NCBI GenBank assembly: GCA_039105265.1
Contig: JAPFFF010000010.1
Coordinates: forward strand, 3,968,001-4,032,000
DNA: 64,000 bases
From: Tritrichomonas musculus
Lineage: Eukaryota; Parabasalia; Tritrichomonadida; Tritrichomonadidae
Reading direction: 5' to 3'
The position numbers were made by a program, and so were the translations under genes. Positions 1 to 10,870 of this stretch are shown here, piece by piece (the first letter of the stretch is position 1; each line of letters begins with the position of its first letter). The notes under the pieces are model-generated. The model was not told the DNA's origin, made no database searches, and saw only the letters and a program-made list of their open reading frames with translations.

Positions 1-268
1 TAAAGAGAATCATATTTTGCGTTTCAGATTGAAGTTTGTTAAACATTTCATAACTTGGATTTGAATGAAAGTCATTTGTTTCTATGATAATTCTTTTTAA
101 ATACTCAATTTTCTTGTTATTATTAAGTTCTTCTTCTTTCATTTTGTTTCGAATTTCATTGTTTTCTTTTGTAAATTTACTGCAAATGTCTTCAATTTTG
201 TTTTTTATATTAATATTAATTCCAGATAATACAATTTGCTCATATATCGTCGAAAATAAAAAATTTGA
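1..268 (-). CDS. Partial coiled-coil ORF running off the left edge
   Basis: The minus strand is open from just after a TAA at 269-271 to the window edge, about 89 codons. No ATG lies near its upstream end, so it is a fragment or an internal part of a gene that continues to the left. The translation is rich in K, E, N and I with heptad-like spacing (for example NKIEDICSKFTKENNEI), which suggests a coiled coil. No family is recognised. It lies downstream of the BACK-domain remnant on the same strand and could be a further decayed part of that gene. Confidence 0.35.
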
Positions 269-330
269 TTACACATAATATTTTTATCCAGAATTCAAAG
301 ATTTATATAATAGTGATACACAAATGTTGA

Positions 331-846
331 TTAGTTCCAAAACAAAAGAGCAAGTTTTAAACAATTTTGAAGAATTTGACAGAAAGAGAACGATAGGCGA
401 AAACGATTATATTTTATGGTATCACCTCCTTCTTTTGACGAACATGTCACCTTCACCTCATCATTGATGCTGGAGTGTGAACGAAGATAGCTGAAAAACC
501 CTTTCAGGCTGTTGTTCTTGAATTCAAACAAATTTTTTGGTTTCGGTTTGTCTTTCTTTTTGTATCGTCCGTTATTCACTTCATTTTTTGATTTGTCATC
601 TGCTTTCATCGCAAGACGCCTGTATAAAGAGTTCCAAACTCCGCCTGTCATGTCGTTTGCATCGAATTTGGCGATGAATTCTTCGATCGTGTCTGATTCG
701 ACATTTTCAAAGTAAACGTACTCATACAAAAATGAATTGTCGCTGTTTTCAGCGTAGAGGTCCTTGATGAACTTTTAAAGCTGGTCTTCTGTGTCTATTG
801 AAAGTTTTGGATTGTTGATAATTTTCTCAAGTGTTTTTCTTAAATA
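331..846 (-). pseudogene. BACK-domain / F5/8C-type protein remnant
   Basis: The reading frame begins right after the stop of the kinase-Sel1 gene with LRKTLEKIINNPKLSIDTED, the pattern of a trichomonad BTB/BACK-type repeat (lowest-weight strand, then helices). A TAA at about 774-776 interrupts it, and it then continues through NSFLYEYVYFENVESDTIEEF and a basic linker to SLKGFFSYLR and VKVTCSSKEGG, which resembles the start of the F5/8 type C-like domain that follows BACK in this family. The BTB domain and most of the C-terminal domain are missing. It is a relic truncated at both ends and carrying a nonsense codon. The family assignment is from memory of trichomonad proteins, without a database search. 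Confidence 0.55.
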
Positions 847-849
847 ATT

Positions 850-3800
850 TTAACTTTCTTTTTCATTGGATGAAGTACCATCGCTGTTAGCAAAAATTTC
901 AGTATAGATTTTCTTTGATTCTATATGGTTATTATCTGCAGCCATTTTCAAATACTTTGCTGCTTCTTTTTTATTTTCTGGAATATCATTGCATTTCAAC
1001 ATAAGGCAGCCATACTGAAACATAGACTCAACAAAACCTTCATCAGCAGACATTTTTAAATATTTTGCTGCTTCATCTTTATAATCTGGAATGTCTTTTT
1101 TCATCAATACAAGGCTGCCATACATAAACATGCTTTCAACATCACCTTTATCAGCAGCAATTTTCGCATATCTCATTCCTTCTTTAATACCAATTTGGAT
1201 TTTATTACCTTGATCTATGATTAAGCCAGCATAAGCTTTAATACAACTTATGTTTCCTGTATCTGCACCCATTTTGAAATATCGAATTGCTTCTTTTGTA
1301 TTCTGTTCAATCCCATCACCATCGAACAATTGACGTGCATATTGAGTCATTGAAATTTCATCTCCATTATCTGCTGCCATTTTGAAATATTGAGCTGCCT
1401 GTTTCATATCAACAGGAATTATATCTCCATTGTGCATATGACAAGCATATTTAAACATTGAATCGACATCCCCTTTATCAGCAGCCGTTTTAATATACTT
1501 GAGAGATTCTTTTAAGTCAATATCGATTTCTTTATGATGTTCTTTAATGAAAAGAGCATAAATTTTCATGCATTGTATATTTCCCTTATCTGCTGCCATT
1601 TTAAGATATCGAACTGCTTCTTTTTTATTTGGTTCAACACCATCACCATTAAATAAAGCAATTCCATAGTGAGCCATTGAAATTGCACTACCGTTGTCTG
1701 CTGCCATTTTGGAATATTTAGCTGCCTGTTTCTTATCAACTGGATTTCCATTACCATTTTTAAATATATCAGAAACAATTATCATTGAATTGACGTCACC
1801 ATTATCAGCTGCCATTTTAAAATAATATAAAGATTCTTTAATATTGAGAGGAACTTTTTCTCCTTTCAATAATAATTTCCCATAATAAGACATTGCTTTT
1901 ACAAAACCTTTTCCTGCAGCTTTTTTGATATAAACAGTTGCTTTTTTATAATTGGCTGGATTTTCATCTCCTTCAAATAGAATTACACTATATGAGAACA
2001 TTGCCTGTGGATCACCTTTATCAGCTGCCATTTTAAAATATTTTTCTGCTTTTATCTTATCAATATCAACATATTGACCTAAATAGCAAAATTTTCCATA
2101 TAAAAGCATAGCTTCAATTGATCCATGATCTGCTGCCATTTGAAAATATTTCATTGATTCAATGACATTAACATGGTGATAATTTTCATTAATTAAAAAT
2201 TTTGCATATAAAAGCATTGCTTGTTCAGATCCTTTTTCAATTGCTTCTTTTATATATTTAATCCCAAGGTCAATATTAGCTGGAATTTCTGTTCCATTAA
2301 TCAAAAAGCAACCAAATGTGTAAAGAGAAATTATATGGCCTTTATCAGCTGCCATTTTCAAATAGCGAAAGAATTCATCTTTATTAGGCTTTACTTCATT
2401 TTCAATGCCATCTCTTATCATTATTGAATACTTAACCATTGCGTCAACATATCCGTTATCACTTGCCATTTTATAATATTTCATTGCTTCACGTAAATTA
2501 ATGGGAATACCACTACCTTCTTGTAAAGCAACGGCATAAAAATACATGCTTGTAACATCGCCTTTATCAGCTGCCATTTTCAAATAATGTGCTGATTCTT
2601 TCTTATCAATTGAATTAATCATAAATGCATACACAATCATGGCAGATACTTCTCCCATGTCTGCAGCTTTTTTATAATATTTTATAGCTTCTTCTTTATT
2701 AACTTTTACCCCTTTACCTTCTGTTAGCATCCAAGCGTAAAACAACATGCAAAAAAGATCACCTTTATCTGCTTCTTTTTTTATTCTAATAATTGATTTG
2801 TTTATATCAATTTCTGAATCACTAATACTGCTTTCTGTGTTTTGAGATGATTTTTCAAATATTTCAGGCCTGCTTGATTTGATCCTGGGTTTAATTGGCT
2901 TTTTTTTGCTGTTCTTAATAAATTCATCAATTGAAACAATTGATTTTTGCGATAGATAAAATGATGGATATGCATCAATGTAATCAATATAATTATAAAA
3001 TTCATTCTCATCAATCGTATCAGTTATAAACAATTCATTTCCTTTTAATTCATCAACAATTTCATCAAATGTTGGACGATTGGATGGTTTAGATTCCCAG
3101 CATTTATTGATTAAATTTTGATATGGCTCTGGAACAAGAGAATCCATTTTCGGACGAATTCCTTTGACAAGATTACACATAATTTGGTGAAATGTACACT
3201 TATCAAAAGGTTTTTCATTTGTCATAATTTCATAAGCAATCATTGCAAATGCATAAACATCAGTAGCTGGAGAATATAGATAATCAAACAAACTTTCAGG
3301 TGGTAAATAAATAATGGTTCCTTTTATCCCTTTTGTTGAATTTGATATTGTTTCATAATTTGAACGCGATATTTTTGAAAGACCAAAATCAGTGATTTTT
3401 GGATACAATTCATCATCCATCATTATATTATCTGGCTTTAAATCTCGATGAATAATACCATGTGAATGCAAATATGACATTGCTGAAGCTATTCCATATA
3501 AAACAATTAGTTTTCGTGTATCATCCCATTTTTTAGGTGCAATTCCATTTCTTTCTTTAATAATAATGTCGTTTAATGAGCCATTTGATATATATTCTGT
3601 AATAATAGTAGGATTTTTTTGACCTGAAAAATTAGTCCTATTAAATCCTATAAATTTAACAATTGAAGGATGGCATAATTTTGAAATGATATTCACTTCA
3701 CGAACCAAATTTCTAATTAAGGCTTTTGGCTTGCTTTTTGTTTCTTCATCGATTTCTTCTTCTTCTTTTTCTTCTTCTTCTTCCTCCTCTTCTTCAAATA

Positions 3801-3939
3801 TTGATCTCAAAGATATTTTGGCCGCATAAATTTTATCTGTTTTCTTCTCTTTAACTTTATATACTTCTCCAAAAGCACCAAATCCAACTTTTTCAATCAA
3901 TTGGTAATTGTTTAAATCAATAAATTGCGATTTTTCCAT
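850..3939 (-). CDS. TKL-type protein kinase with Sel1-like repeats
   Basis: This is an intact 1029-aa ORF with an ATG start. Residues about 13-300 form a complete protein kinase: glycine loop GFGAFGEV (about 19-26), AAK lysine, HRDLKPDN catalytic loop, DFGLS, and PPES in place of APE. An acidic insert of glutamates follows the beta-3 lysine. A Ser-rich linker (about 320-375) leads into roughly 17 Sel1-like repeats of about 36 aa (AAKYLKMAADNG type) to the C-terminus, which should form an alpha-alpha solenoid for protein binding. All key catalytic residues are present, so it is probably active as a Ser/Thr kinase. Substrate and pathway cannot be read from sequence. Two near-identical 15-bp motifs lie 54-86 bp upstream. 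Confidence 0.93.
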   Translation of the reverse strand: MEKSQFIDLNNYQLIEKVGFGAFGEVYKVKEKKTDKIYAAKISLRSIFEEEEEEEEEKEEEEIDEETKSKPKALIRNLVREVNIISKLCHPSIVKFIGFNRTNFSGQKNPTIITEYISNGSLNDIIIKERNGIAPKKWDDTRKLIVLYGIASAMSYLHSHGIIHRDLKPDNIMMDDELYPKITDFGLSKISRSNYETISNSTKGIKGTIIYLPPESLFDYLYSPATDVYAFAMIAYEIMTNEKPFDKCTFHQIMCNLVKGIRPKMDSLVPEPYQNLINKCWESKPSNRPTFDEIVDELKGNELFITDTIDENEFYNYIDYIDAYPSFYLSQKSIVSIDEFIKNSKKKPIKPRIKSSRPEIFEKSSQNTESSISDSEIDINKSIIRIKKEADKGDLFCMLFYAWMLTEGKGVKVNKEEAIKYYKKAADMGEVSAMIVYAFMINSIDKKESAHYLKMAADKGDVTSMYFYAVALQEGSGIPINLREAMKYYKMASDNGYVDAMVKYSIMIRDGIENEVKPNKDEFFRYLKMAADKGHIISLYTFGCFLINGTEIPANIDLGIKYIKEAIEKGSEQAMLLYAKFLINENYHHVNVIESMKYFQMAADHGSIEAMLLYGKFCYLGQYVDIDKIKAEKYFKMAADKGDPQAMFSYSVILFEGDENPANYKKATVYIKKAAGKGFVKAMSYYGKLLLKGEKVPLNIKESLYYFKMAADNGDVNSMIIVSDIFKNGNGNPVDKKQAAKYSKMAADNGSAISMAHYGIALFNGDGVEPNKKEAVRYLKMAADKGNIQCMKIYALFIKEHHKEIDIDLKESLKYIKTAADKGDVDSMFKYACHMHNGDIIPVDMKQAAQYFKMAADNGDEISMTQYARQLFDGDGIEQNTKEAIRYFKMGADTGNISCIKAYAGLIIDQGNKIQIGIKEGMRYAKIAADKGDVESMFMYGSLVLMKKDIPDYKDEAAKYLKMSADEGFVESMFQYGCLMLKCNDIPENKKEAAKYLKMAADNNHIESKKIYTEIFANSDGTSSNEKES

Positions 3940-3992
3940 TTCTTATTTATTGAAAATAATTAATTCATAGTTCTCTCAAAATTTCAATATTA

Positions 3993-4025
3993 TTATATGG
4001 CATTTTAATTTTATACGGCATTTTA
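3993..4025 (-). promoter_or_regulatory. Paired ATGCC(G/A)TATAA motif upstream of a kinase
   Basis: Read on the gene strand, TAAAATGCCGTATAA and TAAAATGCCATATAA occur 18 bp apart, 54-86 bp upstream of the kinase ATG. The same two variants in the same order and orientation occur at 33108-33172, just before the ORF at 33176. The repetition at two unrelated positions suggests a cis element or a shared ancestral promoter. Function is inferred only. Confidence 0.4.
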
Positions 4026-4438
4026 ATTTTACATTTTTTTTAACGATCAATTATTGTGTTAAATGTTATCGTATGGTATACTAAAAATTCATAAGTATTT
4101 CTAAATGCTTCCCCATTTACAAAATCTTCTTCTTTCCGTGAATCTCAGAAATTATTGAAATCTTCCTCATTCACTGATTCTTTTTGTTTTTCTAAGTTTT
4201 CAGTATTAACTAGATCTTCTGATTTCACAAAATCAACAGCATTTCGTGATTCGATTTTGAATGTTTGGCTTTTTAAAATGAATTTTGATTTTTCAACCTT
4301 TAAATTTCTATACTTGGCATTAAAAACTATAGTTTAATTCAAAGAACTCCCAGGAAGCATTAGTAATATCATTGCATTTGCAAGGCACAGATTTAAGCAA
4401 AATCAAAATGAAGAAAAAACTTTAAATTAAAGACCATT

Positions 4439-4720
4439 TTAAATAACATAGTGTTCAGCTCGAGGACAACCACTAGCAGCTGAGTTCACCTCATCTGCCA
4501 CTATCCCACCTTCCGCTGCATTTCTGAACAGTACAGATTCCATTCGTTCAGAAGAACCAATAGGAGGAAAAGGCCTCGTTACCACTAGTATTTTAACTCT
4601 TGATGAACAAGAAACCTTTTTTTTTTTCATTCTATGACTTTCTTGCTACTACTTAGAAGATAAACATGCCAATTTTCCTTCAGTGTAACGAAAGCAATGG
4701 AAAATTAATAATTAACATAA
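4439..4720 (-). other. GC-richer islet: possible ncRNA or orphan small ORF
   Basis: Bases 4440-4620 are clearly richer in G+C than the surroundings. They hold a 63-codon minus-strand ORF with a varied, non-AT-biased codon set and no recognised domain. On its 5' side (4670-4710) is a stem-loop: AATTTTCC pairs with GGAAAATT around a loop of about 20 nt. In this base-composition background a GC-rich patch is what a structured RNA gene or a foreign insertion would look like. I could not match it to U-snRNA, SRP, RNase P or tRNA features. Confidence 0.3.
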
Positions 4721-4804
4721 TAAATAAAAAGAGTTTTCAAATGATTTTTATGAATTGTTTTGAATAATGATTGAATGAAAATTAAAAAATGGATTCATAT
4801 CTGT

Positions 4805-5720
4805 TCAAAAAAAGTTGAATATGTTGAATAGACTTAATAGATTGGAAATTGGATTATTTTGCTTATTACTTATCATATTTAGATTGTTCATCGCACTTCG
4901 ATTTCCAAGTTCAGCTGCTTTTTGAAAATATTCAATTGCTTTCGATTTGTCTTGCTCAACTCCTATCCCATTTAAATAAATAAAACCAAGATCATTCATT
5001 GCATCAGTATTTTCATGATTGGCTGTTTTTTTATAGTATTTAATTGCTTTCGAGTAGTCTTGCGCTACTCCTTTTCCATCTTTATAAAGAACGCCAAGAT
5101 TGTACATTGCTGCTGCATATCCAAGATCAGCTGCTTTTTTATAGTATTTAATCGCTTTCGAATAGTCTTGTTTCACTATTTTCCCTTCTGAATAAAGAAT
5201 GCCAAGACTGTAAATCGCATCTGCATTTCCTAGATCTGATGCTTTCTCATAGTATTCAATCGCTTTTGAATAGTCTTGTTTCACTCCTTCTCCTTTTAAG
5301 TAAAGAAAGCCAAGATTTTGCATTGAAGCTGCACTTCCAAGATCAGCTGCCTTTTCGTAATATTCAATTGCTTTTGTGTAGTCTTTCTCCACTCCTTTCC
5401 CTTCTGAATAAAGTAAGCCAAGGTTGTGCATTGCAACTTCATCTCCAAGATAGGCTGCCTTTCCGTAATATTCAATCGCTTTTCTGTAGTCTTGCCTCAT
5501 TCCTTTCCCTTCTGAATAAAGTAAGCCAAGATTGTTCATTGCTTCTATATTTCCAAGATCGGCTGCCTTTTCGTAATATTCAATCGCTTTTCCATAGTCT
5601 TGTTTAAAGCCTTTCCCTTCTGAATAAGCAACTCCAAGATCTTTCATTGCAACCGCATTCCCATGATCAGCTGCCTTTTGCAAGTATTAAATTGCTTTTG
5701 CGAAGTTTTGCTGTACTGCT
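4805..5720 (-). pseudogene. Sel1-repeat C-terminal half of a broken kinase-like gene
   Basis: A 292-codon open stretch encodes about eight Sel1-like repeats of 36 aa (KAIEYYEKAADLGN type, with YSEGKGVKQDYSKA loops) and an F/N-rich tail. It is the direct continuation of the ORF at 5727-7235. The repeat phase resumes in another frame just upstream (GILYYKGEAVQQNFAKAI) and then hits a TAA about 20 bp before the annotated ATG. It is therefore the 3' part of one former gene, not an independent one. The internal ATG could in principle allow a short solenoid protein, but no initiator-like box is seen there. Confidence 0.7.
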
Positions 5721-7235
5721 TCTCCTTTATAATAAAGAATACCAAAGTTTTTGCATTGCATTTTCATATCCAAGATCTGCTGCTTTCTGAATAAGTTCAA
5801 TCGCTTTTGAGATGTCTTGCTTCACTCCTTCTCCTTCTAAATATGAACAACCAAGATTGTACATTGCAATTGTATCTCCAAGATCAGCTGCTTTCTGAAT
5901 AAGTTCAATCGCTTTTGGAATGTCTTTTTCCACTCCTTCACCTTTTTTATATAAACAACCAAGATTGTCCATTGATGTTGCACAACCAAGATCAGCTGCT
6001 TGCTCATAGTATTCAATCGCCTTTGAGTAGTCTTGTTTCACTCCTTTTCCTTTTTCATAAAAAAAGCCAAGATTATGTATTGCATCTGAATCTCCAAGAT
6101 CGGCAGCCTTTTCATAATATTCAATAGCTTTTGAATAGTCTTGATTCACTTCTTTCCCTGATGAATAAAGAAGACCAAGACTTCTCATTGCATTTGAATT
6201 TCCATGATTTGCAGCCTTTTCGTAATATTCAATAGCTTTTGAGTAGTCTTGCTTCACTCCTTCACCTCTTGAATGAGCTGTTCCAAGATTCATCATCGCA
6301 TTTGTATCTCCAAGAATTGATCCTTTTTCAAAATACTCAATCCCTTTTGAGTAGTCTTTCTTCACTCCTCTTCCTTCCATATAATGAACTCCAAGAATGT
6401 TCATCGAGGCACAATCTCCTTGATCTGCTGCTTCTTGGTAGAATTCAATCACTTTTGCATCATCTCCTTTTATCACATCACATTTTGAGTAAATATATCC
6501 CAAATTACTAACAAAATTTTGTTCTGAATGATTTAATTCTTTTTTCGAGTATTCAATCGATTTCTGAGAGTCTTGCTTGATAATTTTTCCATCTGAATGA
6601 TGAATGCCAGAATCGGTTGCTGCATTTTCAATATCAAAATCAGATGTTTTTTGGTTCCTTTCATTGATAAATTTTCTTTCTGAACGAAAAGTATGAGAAT
6701 TAGTACTTGAAGTTAGATCTAATTGATAATCTTGTTTGTCACTTTTCAGTGTGTTGATGAATTTCATAATTTCTTCAATGTCAATACCTTCATATGAGTA
6801 TGATTCTGTTTTCGAGAGATTATCAAAGATGTCTCCAAATGACGGACGATCTTCTGGATTATCGTTAAGACACTTTTCAATCATTTTCTGCATTTTTTCT
6901 CTAAATTCGGATTTCATTTTCGGACAAAAGCATTCTTCAAATTTACTGTTTTCAAAAAATCCTGTTTTATTTTCATTCATATCATTGTCAATGATTTTAC
7001 CTGTGAGAAGTTCACATGCAATAATGCCAAAAGAGTAGACATCGACTGCTCTGCTGATTTCTTGTTCTCCTCTCAATTTTTCTGGCGAATTGTATCGTCT
7101 GAAAATTTGTTGGTTTATTTGTTTAAATGCATTGATATGTGGATAAAATTTTTCATCAATAAAAATATTTTCTAGGTTTAAGTTAACATCAAATATGTCA
7201 TTCTCGTTAAAATAACGCATGCCTGATGTGATTCT
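5721..7235 (-). pseudogene. Truncated pseudokinase with Sel1-like repeats
   Basis: The first part is the C-lobe of a TKL-like kinase. The open frame begins inside the alpha-E region (RITSGMRYFNEND) and is cut exactly at the TA end of the transposon-like element at 7236. The catalytic loop reads DVNLNLEN where HRDLKPEN is expected (Asp to Asn, Lys to Asn), and DFG is replaced by NAF, so the domain was catalytically dead before truncation. SPE, DVYSFGI and the RPSF helix are preserved. After an S/D-rich linker come about seven Sel1 repeats. The frame ends at 5727 because of one extra A in an A-run. With that shift the repeats continue into 4805-5720. It is a pseudogene with at least three lesions. 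Confidence 0.75.
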
Positions 7236-7648
7236 TACAGTTATGTATAAAATATTGAAGCAGTATAAAAAGTTGAAGCACTTTTTTAAAAATTTTCAAA
7301 ATTTTTTTTCAAAAATCAATTTTTTTCTCATCATATATTAAAGTTATCCAAAAGTAAAATATACCAAAATGCTAAGCGTTTAATACTTTTTATAAATAAC
7401 TATGACATTTTTATATTAGACTAAAGTCAGAGAATTTTTCGAATGAAGAAGAAGAGAAAATATAATGCATTTTATTAGTAGCACTGTGCATTATTTCAAA
7501 ATTAAATTGGATATATTGATTCTATATATGCTACCACATAATAAATAAAAATAAAACTATAGCCATTATTATTAACATTTATGATAAAAATAGAAATTTA
7601 TTTTTTTTAAGGCCCTTTAAATTTTATGAAAATTTAAAATGGTTGAAA
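7236..7648 (+). repeat. Left terminal inverted repeat arm
   Basis: Pairs with 8563-8975. Landmarks shared in inverse are the GGCCCTTTAAATTTTATG stretch near 7611 and its complement near 8587, and ATGCTACCACATAATAAA near 7530 with its complement near 8670. Confidence 0.8.
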
Positions 7649-8562
7649 GTCTGATAAAAATGATTTCTAGTTGGATTTAACTTAAATAAATTTTTCTATA
7701 TATATTCATGAAGATCATTACTACAAGAATCCCCTATTCTATTTTGCTTTTTTTAAGCAGAATGCTAATTTCAAAATTAGAAATTTAAATATCTTCTTTT
7801 TCAATCATAGCACTTTTATGTTTGAATAAAAAAAAAAAATTAAATCTATAAATCACACGTTATAAATGAATAAAACATGTTGTATATGAATTATGTACCA
7901 AGATACAATCGTATTCTAGAAATCGATAAAATAAACGTCTGTGATTTATAAACGAATATGATGTATTAAAAAAAAGTATTTCTATATTTTTTTTTTTTTT
8001 TTTTTTTGATTTTATAGTATCAAAGGATTTAATAGTTGCTATCTGATATTAATTTAGGCTTTGTATGATTATTTTTATTGTACATTTAGGTTTTTTTTTT
8101 GTAAATTCACAATATGTAAATGATCAGAATTGATCATTCATTTTAACTAATAAATGAATATTATATAAATTACAATACTTTTAAATCAATAAATAATGAT
8201 ATAATCCTATTAAATTAGTTTTTTTTACTTGAAAATGAATTTTTATTTCATTTTGTCAATTTCCCTTATTTGTCATCAAATCCGACTCATCTAAAGATAA
8301 AATTAGATTCAAAATGTAATAATTAGGGTAATATATTTGTGACATATGCTAATTATATTCTCACGTTTATCGTAACACAAAAATGATATATTTGTTGTAA
8401 ATAATAATAAATTTTTCATCATATTCATATATTGATTATTTTATAAATATAAATTAATAAATAATGAATATGATCAAGGTTTGATATAATCTTAACTTAG
8501 TTATTAGAATGTTTTATTTCAGTGAAAAACTAATTTAACTAAATTACTCTTCAAAACAAGAA

Positions 8563-8975
8563 TTTCAACAATTTTAAATTTTCATAAAATTTAAAGGGCC
8601 TTATAAAAAATAAATTTCTATTTTTATCATAAATGTTAATAATAATGGCTATAGTTTTATTTTTATTTATTATGTGGTAGCATATATAGAATCAATATAT
8701 CCAATTTAATTTTGAAATAATGCACAGTGCTACTAATAAAATGCATTATATTTTCTCTTCTTCTTCATTCGAAAAATTCTCTGACTTTAGTCTAATATAA
8801 AAATGTCATAGTTATTTATAAAAAGTATTAAACGCTTAGCATTTTGGTATATTTTACTTTTGGATAACTTTAATATATGATGAGAAAAAAATTGATTTTT
8901 GAAAAAAAATTTTGAAAATTTTTAAAAAAGTGCTTCAACTTTTTAAACTGCTTCAATATTTTATACATAACTGTA
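8563..8975 (-). repeat. Right terminal inverted repeat arm
   Basis: Reverse complement of 7236-7648 with only scattered single-base differences and small indels in A/T runs, which implies a young element or gene conversion between the arms. Confidence 0.8.
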
Positions 8976-9139
8976 TGGAGATGATAATTTATTTAAAATA
9001 TAAACTATTTAAATTTAAAAATGATCAATACTCAGCGAATTTCATTTTATTCAAAAACTTTATCACCACACGATATTATCATTATTTTTTGGGAAAAAAA
9101 AAACATTTTTATTCCACCAACTCAAAAGTTCATTTAATT

Positions 9140-10540
9140 TTAATATATTGAACAATTATTATTTCCCATACCTAAAGAATTGAGCGAATCTTTTTCTTCT
9201 TTAACTCCTCTATTTGCCGCTATTCTGAAAAATCTCAGAGCTTCATTATGATCCATTGGAACGCCATGTTCATTATACAAGGCAACACCGAAATTATAAA
9301 TAGCTTCTCCAAAACCTGCCCGTGCAGCATTCAGCAAGTATTGTGCAGCTTCTGGTTTATTACAATCAATTTCGCCATTCAAAGACATCAAACCGTAAGA
9401 ATTCATTGATTGAATATTTCCTTTACCAGCAGCCATTTTGTAATATCTTGCGGCCTCTTTAAAATCAACATTAACACCGATACCCAATCTCAACATTGTT
9501 CCGTATTGGTTCATTGCAGTCATGCTTCCTTTATCAGCAGCCATTTTATAACATCTCGAAGCTTCCTTTTGATTGACTGGAACGAGTTCTCCCTTTAAAA
9601 GAATTGAAGCCCAATCATTCATTTCTGCTTCTCCTCCTTTATCAGCAGCCATTTTATAATATCTTACTGCTTCTTTCTTATCACATACAAAAACATTTCC
9701 TGTATGATAAGTATGTGCTAGCATGTTCATTGCATAAACATGTCCATTTTCGGCCGCCATTTTCATGTATCTTTCTGCTTCTATCAAATTTTTAGCAACT
9801 CCTTCTCCATCCAATAAAAAATTAGAATAATAAAACATTGCTTTAACATTTCCTTTATCTGCAGCAATTTTCATATATCGTGCACCTTCACTTTTATTTA
9901 TTCGAATTCCATCTCCTTTCATTAATAAAATTGCACAATTTAAAATTGAATTAATTACTCCTTTTTCTGCTGCCATTTTATGATATTGAAAAGCTTCTCT
10001 TTTATTAAATCTAACACCTCGTCCATTATATAAACAACAGGCATAACTAAACATCGCTTCATGACAACCTTTAAGTGCAGCTGTTTTAATGTAATAAACG
10101 CCTTTTGAAATATCTTTTTGTACTTCTATTCCATTGAGTAAAAGAATGCCATAGTTGTTCATTCCTCGTAAGTGTTCTCTATCAATTGCAAATATCTTGA
10201 AGTAATGAACAGCTTCACTTCTGTTGACCATGATTCCTTCCCCAAAGAATAATGAACTGGCATAATTAAACATTCCATCCGGATCACCTCGGTCCATCGC
10301 CATCTTGAAATATCGGGCTGCTTCTATCTTGTCTACTTTGACACCATCGCCTTTAAATAGCTTCAATCCGTAACTATTCATGGTTCGAGTGTTGCCTTTG
10401 TCAAGGGACATTCTTAGATAATTCATGGCTTCTTTCTTGCTGACTTCAGTGCCATTGTTGAGCTTCACAAATTTGACATATAGTCGATCACTCTCTGTCA
10501 AATTGCATGGAGTGAAAGACTGAATTGCTGGATCAAGCAA
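9140..10540 (-). pseudogene. Sel1-repeat gene lacking its kinase part
   Basis: A 466-codon open frame holds about 12 Sel1-like repeats (ARYFKMAADKGN type, with LFKGDGVKVDKIEA loops) and a short C-terminal tail. There is no ATG at its 5' end: the frame opens after a TAA at about 10560 with NFLQTAALLDPAIQ, and the first in-frame Met comes well inside the repeats. The Ser/Asn-rich linker typical of these kinase-Sel1 proteins survives upstream in another frame (10600-10870), and no kinase domain follows. I read it as the 3' part of a kinase-Sel1 gene whose 5' half is lost. A shorter expressed solenoid protein is a less likely alternative. Confidence 0.65.
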
Positions 10541-10870
10541 TGCTGCTGTTTGAAGAAAATTTTATGACTCTAGTGTGTCTAATGATTCATTTTGACGAAT
10601 GCGACTTAAAGAAATGAATCATTTGAATTTGAAGGTTTTAGTAAAATAGGAGAGTTGCTTGGATCTAATGATTCGTTTGGCTGTTTTGATTTGATGATTC
10701 TGCTGGTTTTCTTATGTTTGGATAAGCTAATAAATCAATTGAATTGGTATGATTTAACTGTTTTTCTGAATCATTTGAATTTGATGATTTTAGATAAATA
10801 GAAGAGTCGCTTTGATTTGATGATTCAACTGGCTTTATTATGTTTGGATAAGCCAAAAAATCAATTGAAA
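10541..10870 (-). pseudogene. Ser-rich linker remnant with an imperfect tandem repeat
   Basis: The minus strand reads SIDFLAYPNIIKPVESSNQ, a Ser/Asn stretch, then SIDLLAYPNIRKPAESSNQ, and the same unit again in another frame. That makes two to three copies of about 125 bp. This matches the low-complexity linker between kinase and Sel1 parts in neighbouring genes. The frame is broken relative to the Sel1 repeats downstream, which agrees with decay of the parent gene. Confidence 0.5.

Larger units (their letters stand above)
3940..4804. other. Intergenic, with one GC-richer islet
   Basis: This is AT-rich spacer between two minus-strand kinase-Sel1 genes. Apart from the motif pair at 3993-4025 and the GC-richer islet at 4439-4720, I see only short unsupported ORFs. 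The 61-codon plus-strand ORF at 4155-4337 is S/F/K-rich low complexity and I do not support it. Confidence 0.5.
7236..8975. mobile_element. Non-autonomous TA-flanked element with 413-bp terminal inverted repeats
   Basis: The two ends (7236-7648 and 8563-8975) are near-perfect reverse complements of about 413 bp. The outermost bases are TACAGTTATG and CATAACTGTA, so the element is bounded by TA dinucleotides and begins CAGT, as Tc1/mariner elements do. The roughly 915-bp centre is AT-rich with homopolymer runs and has no ORF, so no transposase is carried. It interrupts the pseudokinase gene on its left side. The missing kinase N-lobe is not found on the right, so a deletion accompanied or followed insertion. 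The Tc1/mariner assignment rests on the ends only. Confidence 0.75.

Noticed and set aside
1566-1778. Minus-strand 70-codon ORF inside the kinase-Sel1 gene
   Set aside because: Alternate frame of the Sel1 repeats.
4155-4337. 60-codon plus ORF with SFTDSFCFSKFS pattern
   Set aside because: Low-complexity S/F/K sequence without an initiator box or recognisable domain; probably spacer.
4640-4720. U2 snRNA on the minus strand because of a GTAGTA motif
   Set aside because: The surrounding sequence lacks the rest of the conserved U2 5' region and the Sm site; GTAGTA alone is not evidence.
5239-6511. Plus-strand ORFs opposite the Sel1 repeats (LLLSLLNKVSQD type)
   Set aside because: They are antisense shadows of the regular Sel1 codon pattern and repeat with the same 108-bp period.
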